Assembly: GCA_947593895.1 (NCBI GenBank)
Contig: CANQDY010000005.1
Coordinates: 1 to 19,940 of the forward strand
Source of the DNA: an uncultured Bacilli bacterium
GTDB taxonomy: Bacteria; Bacillota_I; Bacilli_A; RFN20; CAG-449
DNA: 19,940 nt
Direction of reading: 5' to 3'
Shown here: positions 14,042 through 19,940 of the stretch, one piece after another
Numbering within the stretch: the stretch's first letter is position 1
How the letters are laid out: each line of letters opens with the position of its first letter
Notes under the pieces: model-generated
Database searches by the model: none
Told to the model about the DNA's origin: nothing
Seen by the model: the letters and a program-made list of their open reading frames with translations, nothing else
Position numbers and translations under genes: made by a program

Positions 14042-15640
14042 TTATTTCCTTTGATACTTTTCAATGATTTTCAAAGCAATTTTTATTCCATCTAATGCAC
14101 TTGACATAATTCCCCCAGCATATGACGCTCCTTCTCCCGCAGGATAAAAATTTTTAATTGATGAAGAGCCATCTGTGTCTCTGGGAATTGATATTGGTGA
14201 AGAAGAACGGGTTTCAATTCCGGTTATCAAAGCATCTGGATCTTTGAATATTTTAAGTTTCTTTGCAATTTCTGGAATTGCTAATTTTAAAGATTCGTTA
14301 ATAAATCCGGGTAAAATATTACTCATCTTTCTAAAGTAAACTCCAGGTCTATATGAAGGACGAATGTGGCCAAAAGAAGTTGATTCACGATCTAAAAGAA
14401 AATCACCAACTTTTTGACATGGTGCTTTATATGGATATTTTTCATCGTAAGCTTCTTTTTCTAAAATTTCCTGCAGATACATTCCATCTAATGGAGAATT
14501 TATATAAAAATCCTCTATATTAATATTTACTAATAAAGCTGAATTACAATTAGCTAAATCTCTTCGATAATATGACATTCCATTAGTTACGACGGTTTTT
14601 TCTTCTGTTGGAGTTCCAACAACTTCACCACCTGGACACATACAGAAAGTATACACAGTTCTTCCGTTATCTAAATGAACAACTTGCTTATAATCACTTC
14701 TAGGTAATTTCTCATTTTGATATTCTTTACCATATTGAATTTTATCAAGTTCTTCTTGAGAATGCTCAATTCTTACTCCAATAGAAAAAGCTTTTGGTTT
14801 CATTTTTAAATTATGGCGATAAAGATTAGTAAATGTATCTCTGGCACTATGACCAATTGCAAGAATAGCGTGATCGCAATTGATGATCTTTTCCTCATTT
14901 TGTCCGGTTGAAACTATAATTCCTTTTAAATATCCTTTATCATCTTCAATATAATCTTTAAATGTGGTTTCAAAAAGAAATTTACCACCTAAAGATTTTA
15001 TTTCTTCTCGAATATTTTTAACAACATTAATTAAATTATCTGTTCCAACATGAGGATGGTTTTGATAATAAATTTCTTCTGGCGCGCCATGATCAATCAT
15101 TTCTTTTAGAACAAACTTAATTCGATCATCATTAATACCTGTATTAAGTTTTCCATCAGAAAAAGTACCAGCACCACCTTCGCCAAAACAAAAATTACTA
15201 TTAACATTTAAAACACCATTTTCTTTAAAAATATTGACATCAATAATTCGTTCATCTACCATTTTTCCTCGTTCAACAATTATTGGTTTTAAGTTTGCTC
15301 TTGCTAAAAGTAGTGCAGCAAACATACCACAAGGGCCAAATCCAATAACTACTGGTTTCTTTTTAACTTTAGTAAACTTAGGAACTTCAATTCTTTCAAT
15401 TAAATTATTCTTTCTAACATTCACATTAGTTTTAAGGCTTTCATAGTAATAGTTTAAATTTACCAAAAGTGAGTAAACAAACAAAATATGTTTTTTGTCA
15501 CGAGAATCAACGGACTTTTTAATTGGTTTATAACTAACAAAATTTTCTCTTTTAATTTTGAGCATATTACAAACAATTGAAGGAAGTTCACTCTCATCTT
15601 TTTCAATTGGAAGATATACATTGTTTACAATAAATTCCAT
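14042..15640 (-). CDS. FAD-dependent dehydrogenase, COG2509 type
   Basis: A 532-aa flavoprotein of unknown substrate. An N-terminal domain of about 90 residues comes first, then the FAD Rossmann site GFGPCGMFAALLLA (G100-G105), with E123 binding the ribose (IIVERG). FCFGEGGAGTFSDGKLNTG is the hallmark of the COG2509 family. HAILAIGHSARDTF, VYTFCMCPGGEVV and a C-terminal PAGEGASYAGGIMSSALDG complete the FAD domain. These proteins are widespread and uncharacterised in Bacillota. The start has only a weak ribosome binding site (GGTAAATAATT), but it lies 2 nt after the ktrA stop, so coupled translation is likely. Its link to potassium uptake is only positional. Confidence 0.88.
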   Translation of the reverse strand: MEFIVNNVYLPIEKDESELPSIVCNMLKIKRENFVSYKPIKKSVDSRDKKHILFVYSLLVNLNYYYESLKTNVNVRKNNLIERIEVPKFTKVKKKPVVIGFGPCGMFAALLLARANLKPIIVERGKMVDERIIDVNIFKENGVLNVNSNFCFGEGGAGTFSDGKLNTGINDDRIKFVLKEMIDHGAPEEIYYQNHPHVGTDNLINVVKNIREEIKSLGGKFLFETTFKDYIEDDKGYLKGIIVSTGQNEEKIINCDHAILAIGHSARDTFTNLYRHNLKMKPKAFSIGVRIEHSQEELDKIQYGKEYQNEKLPRSDYKQVVHLDNGRTVYTFCMCPGGEVVGTPTEEKTVVTNGMSYYRRDLANCNSALLVNINIEDFYINSPLDGMYLQEILEKEAYDEKYPYKAPCQKVGDFLLDRESTSFGHIRPSYRPGVYFRKMSNILPGFINESLKLAIPEIAKKLKIFKDPDALITGIETRSSSPISIPRDTDGSSSIKNFYPAGEGASYAGGIMSSALDGIKIALKIIEKYQRK

Positions 15641-15642
15641 AA

Positions 15643-16317
15643 TTATTTACCATTAATAAATTGATCAAATCTATCGATATGACTAATTTTCCCTAACACA
15701 AGAATTATATCATTAGGATAAATATTATCGTTACCTTTTGGCATAAAAAATTTATTTTCTCTTATAATACCTGTAATATTAACATCAAATTTATTCCTTA
15801 CATCCATTTCAATTAAACTTTTAGCTTCAAAATTTTCATTAACCATTACTTTTACAATACCATAATCTTTACTAACTTGATAATAATCTAAAAATGAATC
15901 GGACATAATCCGATTAGCTAAACTAATTGCAGTTGCTTCTTCTGGAACAATAACTTCATTTGCGCCAAGTCGTTCTAATACTTCAATGTATTCAGGATCA
16001 TCAACGCGAACGGTAATATTCTTAACTCCCAATTCTTTTAAATTGATAGTAATTAGAATAGTTGATTGAAGATTATTTCCAATTGCAACAATCGCATGAT
16101 CAATATTTTGAATTCCAAGTTCAATTAAAGTTCTTTTCTTCGAGCAATCACAAATTAAACTTTGATCAACATATTCACTAGCAAGAATCACCCTTGATTC
16201 ATCTATATCCACTGCAACAATATTAGTTGTTAGATTTGATAATTGTTTAATCATTCCAAGTCCAAATCGACCTAAGCCAATGATTAAGAAGTTTTTCTTT
16301 CCCTTTCTCTTACCCAT
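15643..16317 (-). CDS. ktrA: Potassium uptake regulatory subunit KtrA (RCK protein)
   Basis: KtrA/TrkA-type cytoplasmic ring protein that gates the KtrB channel. Residues 1-130 form RCK-N, with IIGLGRFGLG (G14, G16, G19) and an acidic residue at the end of strand two (AVDID, D36) for ATP/ADP or NAD binding. Residues about 138-222 are the RCK-C domain, which in Bacillota KtrA binds cyclic di-AMP and inhibits uptake. 224 aa is family length. AGGAGAAGATTTT precedes the ATG, 11 nt after the ktrB stop. Pairing with ktrB in one transcript supports the role. Whether this copy binds c-di-AMP is an inference from the family. Confidence 0.93.
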   Translation of the reverse strand: MGKRKGKKNFLIIGLGRFGLGMIKQLSNLTTNIVAVDIDESRVILASEYVDQSLICDCSKKRTLIELGIQNIDHAIVAIGNNLQSTILITINLKELGVKNITVRVDDPEYIEVLERLGANEVIVPEEATAISLANRIMSDSFLDYYQVSKDYGIVKVMVNENFEAKSLIEMDVRNKFDVNITGIIRENKFFMPKGNDNIYPNDIILVLGKISHIDRFDQFINGK

Positions 16318-16328
16318 AAAATCTTCTC

Positions 16329-17639
16329 CTATCCGATAATAATATTTTCTTCAATAAATGAAATTTGTTTATCTTTGATAACATTTTTTTTATTGTTATA
16401 TAACGACAATATTGTTAATGGTCCAAGTCGACCAATATACATAGTTATAATGATGATAATTTGTCCTCCTAAAGATAATTCTCCAGTTACCCCCATAGAT
16501 AAACCAACTGTTGCAAACGCAGAAATTACTTCAAATAATAATCGATCAAATGAAATATTTGATTCAAAAATTGCCATTAAAAATGTAGCAATCATAACAT
16601 AAACAATTTCAATTACAAAAATAACAAACGCTTTATAGATTAATTGAGTTGGAACCTTTCTTTTAAAAGCAGAATACTTTTCTCCTCGAGCGAAACGAAC
16701 GATAACCAAAATAAGAACAAATAATGTAGTGGTTTTTAAGCCACCTCCAGTTGAAGCTGGTGAAGCACCAATAAACATCAACACTATCATAATAATATAA
16801 CCAGTAGTGTTTAACTTTTCCATATCAAAAGTAGCAAATCCTGCTGTTCTCGATGTTGTTGATTGAAATAAGGCTTGAAGCCAACTCATTTCTTTGAACA
16901 TTGTAAGTTTTAATAGTAAAGTACCTGAAACTAATAAAAATAAAGTCATCAGTAGTACAACCTTTGTATTTAATGAAAACTTTCTCCACCTTCTCTTTTT
17001 CAATACTTCATCAATTACTAAAAAACCAATTCCACCAAGTATAATTAATAACATTGTATTGATATTTATTAACCAATCAGAAGAAAAATTAATTAACGAA
17101 TTTGTACCAAAAATATCAAATCCTGCATTATTAAATGAGGATATAGCATGAAATAATCCATATCCCATAGCCTCAGGAACGCTCATTCCATTTTCAAAAT
17201 GAAAAATGATTGTATTAAAAGAAAAACCAATTAACTGAATTACCACAGCAATTAAAAGAATTTTTCTAATCATTTTGACAACCTCACCAGGTCGATCATA
17301 ATTCAATGCTTCAGTCATCAATTTAAAGCTTCCAATGCCCATCTTTGAAAACATCGAATAAATAAAAGTAGCAATAGTTAAAAAGGATAATCCACCTAGT
17401 TCAATTAACACCGCTAAAATTATTCTTCCAAATAGGGATAGTTGAGAACAATCGATCGTACTTAATCCAGTAACACAAGTAGCACTTGTTGAAATAAATA
17501 ATGAATTTATTAAAGAAAGACCTTTACCATCCAAAGTACTAAACGGCAAAACAAAACAAATTGTACCGAATAATATTACTAGTGCAAATGTTATTAAAAT
17601 ATATAATTGTGTCGGAATGTGCAGTTTGATTTTTTTCAT
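16329..17639 (-). CDS. ktrB: Potassium transporter membrane subunit KtrB
   Basis: KtrB is the ion-conducting subunit of the Ktr K+ uptake system in the inner membrane. The 436-aa protein carries the four M1-P-M2 repeats, each with a filter-like P-loop glycine: ATCVTGLST near residue 57, FNNAGFD near 170, TSRTAGFATFD near 267, and FATVGLSMG near 376. A GGASPASTGGGLKTTT loop after the third repeat is the gating loop of KtrB. The ribosome binding site is weak (AAGAAC directly before the ATG), and a perfect hairpin (17651-17668) lies 12 nt upstream, which may limit initiation. It heads a six-gene operon. The stop is TAG. Confidence 0.95.
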   Translation of the reverse strand: MKKIKLHIPTQLYILITFALVILFGTICFVLPFSTLDGKGLSLINSLFISTSATCVTGLSTIDCSQLSLFGRIILAVLIELGGLSFLTIATFIYSMFSKMGIGSFKLMTEALNYDRPGEVVKMIRKILLIAVVIQLIGFSFNTIIFHFENGMSVPEAMGYGLFHAISSFNNAGFDIFGTNSLINFSSDWLININTMLLIILGGIGFLVIDEVLKKRRWRKFSLNTKVVLLMTLFLLVSGTLLLKLTMFKEMSWLQALFQSTTSRTAGFATFDMEKLNTTGYIIMIVLMFIGASPASTGGGLKTTTLFVLILVIVRFARGEKYSAFKRKVPTQLIYKAFVIFVIEIVYVMIATFLMAIFESNISFDRLLFEVISAFATVGLSMGVTGELSLGGQIIIIITMYIGRLGPLTILSLYNNKKNVIKDKQISFIEENIIIG

Positions 17640-17650
17640 TGTTCTTATAT

Positions 17651-17668
17651 AACTTTCATAAGAAAGTT
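17651..17668 (-). promoter_or_regulatory. Hairpin in the ktrB leader
   Basis: A perfect 7-bp inverted repeat AACTTTC/GAAAGTT with a 4-base loop (17651-17657 and 17662-17668) ends 12 nt before the ktrB ATG on the transcript. It could reduce ribosome access or be a protein operator. I see no resemblance to the c-di-AMP ydaO riboswitch that precedes some ktr genes. Confidence 0.4.
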
Positions 17669-17714
17669 AAGAAAATTATAAATCAATGATAACTTTAAAG
17701 CAAGAAGTATAAAA

Positions 17715-17753
17715 TTGATGATTTGATTGTCATCAAATTTTAAAAAATTTGAT
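17715..17753. promoter_or_regulatory. Two overlapping, mutually exclusive inverted repeats
   Basis: TTGATGA (17715-17721) is a perfect complement of TCATCAA (17730-17736). ATCAAATTTT (17732-17741) is a perfect complement of AAAATTTGAT (17744-17753). They share 17732-17736, so only one hairpin can form at a time. The site lies between the divergent ktrB and cation efflux genes and may be an operator or a leader switch. The second repeat is AT-only apart from one C/G pair and might be chance in this composition. The rest of 17640-17904 holds no other feature that I can support. Confidence 0.35.
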
Positions 17754-17904
17754 AATAAAGTAAAAACAAAAGTATTACTAAATAATTTGTACATTTTTAA
17801 ATATCACAATCATATAATTAGCATAATTATTTTAAACAAATTATAAAAATAAAGTAATAGTTTAATTTTGCTAATTAAGTTTTCAAATAAACTCACTTTG
17901 GTAA

Positions 17905-17932
17905 TTGAAATTAGAAAACTATAAACTATAAT
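17905..17932 (+). promoter_or_regulatory. Sigma-A promoter of the cation efflux gene
   Basis: TTGAAA (17905-17910, 5/6) and a perfect TATAAT (17927-17932) are separated by 16 nt. Transcription would start about 11 nt before the ATG, so the leader is barely longer than the AAGGTG ribosome binding site. Confidence 0.7.
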
Positions 17933-17949
17933 ATTTATAAGGTGCTTTT

Positions 17950-19185
17950 ATGATTAAATTTTTATCAAAATTATTTATTAAAAACTACAATGACGTCAAA
18001 TCAAAAGAAGTAAGAAAAAAGTATGGAATTCTTGCTAGTTTATTTGGCATTATATCAAATATTTTCATCTGCGGATTGAAATTTGTTATCGGTTTAATCT
18101 TTCATTTAATTTCTATTACTGCCGATGCAGTCAATAATCTAGCGGACGCTTCTAGTTCTCTTGTTTCTCTTGTCGGTATAAAATTATCAAACAAGCCCGC
18201 AGATAACGACCATCCATTTGGTCATGCAAGAATCGAATATATTGCCGGATTTATCGTTGCAATTATTATTGCAACTTTAGGAATAATTTTAGTAATCAAT
18301 TCAGTTCAAAATATTATTGATGTAGCAAAAGGAACTAAAGTAATTGAAAAAATGAATACAACAGAATTTATTATAACTATATGTATTCTGATTGTTGCAA
18401 TCGGATTAAAAATTTACCAAGCTTTCTTCAATTACACTATCGGTAAAAAGATTGATTCTTCTGTTTTAAAAGCTACCGCAGTTGACTCAAGGAACGATGT
18501 AATTTCTACTCTGGTTGTTTTAATTGGAACTATAATTAGTCAGTTTACTAATATTCAAAAAGTTAGCATCGATGGAATACTTGGTATTTTAGTGGGGATT
18601 TTTATTGGAATTTCTGGATATAAATTGATTATTGAAACTGCAGATCCACTGCTTGGAAAAGCACCTGATTCAGAGTTAGTTAAAGAATTCACCGAGAAAG
18701 TCACATCTAATCCTGATATATTAGGTATTCACGATTTACAAATGCATAGTTATGGCCCAAATTGTATATTTGCCACATGTCATGTTGAAATTGATTCAAA
18801 TATGGATGTTTTAAAATCTCATGATTTAATTGATAATATTGAACAAAAATGTTTAAACGAATTAAAAATTTTTACTACTATTCACATGGATCCGGTAGTA
18901 ATAAATGATCCATTTCAAAATGAATTAAAACAAAAAGTTTTAGAGATAATTAAAGAATTTAATTTCCCTTGTTCAATTCATGATTTTAGAATTATAAAAG
19001 GTGAAACACATACAAATTTAGTATTTGATATTCTTGTTCCAATGAATGAAAAATTGACTGATTCACAAATTAAAAAACTTATTGTTGAAAAAATCCAAAA
19101 TCTAAATTCTACCTATTTTGCTTATCCAACAATAGATCGTGATTATACCAATCGAATAAAATTTAAAGATACTTCAAAAAAATAA
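17950..19185 (+). CDS. Cation diffusion facilitator, probably Mn2+/Zn2+ efflux
   Basis: A 411-aa CDF-family metal/proton antiporter of the cytoplasmic membrane. Six membrane helices span about residues 28-225. The family loop PADNDHPFGHARIEY follows helix 2. The transport site reads D59xxxN63 in helix 2 and D179xxxD183 in helix 5. Zinc-type members have a histidine in helix 5, whereas an N/D-only set is described for manganese exporters of the MntE kind, so Mn2+ is my first guess. A cytoplasmic dimerisation domain (about 228-310) with HDLQMHSYGPN is followed by an additional, similar-looking segment to residue 400, which makes the protein longer than YiiP-type members (about 300). It is expressed from its own promoter, divergent to ktrB. 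Confidence 0.9.
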   Translation: MIKFLSKLFIKNYNDVKSKEVRKKYGILASLFGIISNIFICGLKFVIGLIFHLISITADAVNNLADASSSLVSLVGIKLSNKPADNDHPFGHARIEYIAGFIVAIIIATLGIILVINSVQNIIDVAKGTKVIEKMNTTEFIITICILIVAIGLKIYQAFFNYTIGKKIDSSVLKATAVDSRNDVISTLVVLIGTIISQFTNIQKVSIDGILGILVGIFIGISGYKLIIETADPLLGKAPDSELVKEFTEKVTSNPDILGIHDLQMHSYGPNCIFATCHVEIDSNMDVLKSHDLIDNIEQKCLNELKIFTTIHMDPVVINDPFQNELKQKVLEIIKEFNFPCSIHDFRIIKGETHTNLVFDILVPMNEKLTDSQIKKLIVEKIQNLNSTYFAYPTIDRDYTNRIKFKDTSKK

Positions 19186-19266
19186 TAATAAATACAATTT
19201 TAAATAGATTTTTATAATGAATAAATGTGAAAAATGATTGTTAATTATACAATCAATAAATATTTA

Positions 19267-19293
19267 TTTTCAAAATTTGAAAATGATTTTTTT
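19267..19293 (+). terminator. Possible weak terminator of the cation efflux gene
   Basis: TTTTCAAA (19267-19274) and TTTGAAAA (19276-19283) can form an AT-rich stem, with seven T at 19287-19293. An additional perfect repeat TGATTGT/ACAATCA lies at 19235-19255. Both stems are weak; the stronger signal is the following bidirectional hairpin. Confidence 0.35.
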
Positions 19294-19312
19294 AATAAAA
19301 AATCGATACAAT

Positions 19313-19348
19313 AAAAAGAATGTAACCAAAATAGGTTTACATTCTTTT
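19313..19348 (-). terminator. Terminator of the PFOR gene, probably bidirectional
   Basis: AAAAGAATGTAACC and GGTTTACATTCTTTT form a long stem with one bulged base and a 6-nt loop, 25 bp after the PFOR stop. On the minus strand it runs into five T. On the plus strand it ends in four T and may also stop transcripts from the cation efflux gene. Confidence 0.8.
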
Positions 19349-19373
19349 AATAAACTAATTAATTAACTGCTTA

Positions 19374-19940
19374 TTAGTCGTGGAATTTATTTAATCTATT
19401 CCAACGATCTTCTGCGTATTTTTGTGATTTAGTTAATAATTCTTCACAATGTTCAGGGTTAACCTTTGGTAATTGTGAATAACGGGTTTCACACATTAAG
19501 AAATCTCTGAATTTACTGAAATCAGGTTCAGCACAATCGATTTGTAATGGATCTTTACCTTCCAATTTCAATCTTGGATCATATCTGAAGATTGGGAAGT
19601 AACCACATTCAACCGCCTTCTTTTCAGTGATTTGTGCATTTGCTAACCCACCTTTAATACCATGGTTTGCACATGGCGAATAAGCAATAACAAGTGAAGG
19701 TCCATCATAACTTTCAGCTTCTTTTAAAGCTTTAATAGCTTGAACTTTATTTGCGCCCATTGCAATTTGAGCAACATATACATGACCATAAGTCATTGCC
19801 ATAAGCGCTAAGAATTTCTTTGCACTCTTCTTACCAGACGCAGTAAATTTAGCAATAGAACCCGTTTGTGAAGATTTTGATGATTGTCCACCAGTATTTG
19901 AATATACTTCAGTATCAAGGACCATAACATTGACATCCCC
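19374..19940 (-). CDS. nifJ: Pyruvate:ferredoxin (flavodoxin) oxidoreductase, C-terminal part
   Basis: The last 188 residues of PFOR, which decarboxylates pyruvate to acetyl-CoA and CO2 and reduces ferredoxin. The open frame continues unbroken to the window edge (GDVNV before MVLDTEVYSNTGGQSSK), so the gene is only cut by the window. The visible part belongs to the thiamine-diphosphate binding domain: NTGGQSSK, then MAMTYGHVYVAQIAMGAN and AYSPCANHGIKGG, followed by a C-terminal tail with EGKDPLQIDCAEPDFSKFRDF. The iron-sulfur domains and the TPP GDG motif lie outside. PFOR indicates anaerobic pyruvate metabolism. The ferredoxin-NADP reductase at 10693 is a plausible partner for turning reduced ferredoxin into NADPH. 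Confidence 0.95.
   Translation of the reverse strand, partial: GDVNVMVLDTEVYSNTGGQSSKSSQTGSIAKFTASGKKSAKKFLALMAMTYGHVYVAQIAMGANKVQAIKALKEAESYDGPSLVIAYSPCANHGIKGGLANAQITEKKAVECGYFPIFRYDPRLKLEGKDPLQIDCAEPDFSKFRDFLMCETRYSQLPKVNPEHCEELLTKSQKYAEDRWNRLNKFHD

Noticed and set aside
17640..17949. ydaO-type c-di-AMP riboswitch before ktrB
   Set aside because: The region is almost pure AT and lacks the GC-containing conserved core of that riboswitch; only simple inverted repeats are visible.
1..19940. UGA read as tryptophan (genetic code 4)
   Set aside because: The Trp codons I checked in about 15 genes are all TGG and no gene needs TGA read-through. Only the absence of TGA stops remains notable.

Overview
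The window is very AT-rich. Gene content is typical of a low-GC Gram-positive bacterium (Bacillota, Bacilli/Erysipelotrichia/Mollicutes neighbourhood). This rests on KtrAB-type potassium uptake, a TrxB-like ferredoxin-NADP reductase beside a pyruvate:ferredoxin oxidoreductase, QueH as the last queuosine enzyme, and strong AGGAGG ribosome binding sites. Most genes lie on the minus strand. All 24 stop codons I could read are TAA (16) or TAG (8), none TGA. Every tryptophan codon I checked is TGG, so the standard code holds, but UGA seems avoided. Species cannot be named from the sequence alone.

Layout, left to right. (1) 1-2810, minus: start of the S10 ribosomal operon, rpsJ-rplC-rplD-rplW-rplB (rplB cut by the window edge), with a promoter and a structured leader of about 200 nt before rpsJ. 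rplC carries an apparent one-base frameshift. (2) 3007-3295: a monocistronic DUF2188 gene with its own promoter and terminator, then about 460 bp of AT-rich DNA without genes. (3) 3754-7907, minus: a GT-C type membrane glycosyltransferase followed by tgt, queA and queH, the last three steps of tRNA queuosine formation. (4) 7990-10513, minus: tsaE-tsaB-rimI-tsaD, the bacterial t6A37 tRNA modification set. (5) 10646-12457: ferredoxin-NADP reductase (plus), a convergent TerB-like gene overlapping it by 4 bp, and a small membrane protein with promoter and terminator. (6) 12458-12910: no gene, but a compact structured element at 12768-12841 that resembles an IS200/IS605-type right end / omega-RNA scaffold with no transposase nearby. 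(7) 12911-17639, minus: a tight six-gene run, ktrB-ktrA-FAD dehydrogenase-DUF5662-zinc ribbon/TM2 protein-small membrane protein. (8) 17905-19185, plus: a cation diffusion facilitator with a manganese-like site. (9) 19374-19940, minus: the C-terminal end of pyruvate:ferredoxin oxidoreductase.

Functionally the window combines translation machinery (S10 operon), two anticodon-loop modification pathways (Q34 and t6A37), redox coupling (PFOR makes reduced ferredoxin, the FNR can exchange it with NADPH) and cation homeostasis (K+ uptake, probable Mn2+/Zn2+ efflux). I see no defence system, prophage, CRISPR array or intact transposon. The most interesting items are the orphan structured element, the S10 leader, the rplC frameshift and the absence of TGA stops.
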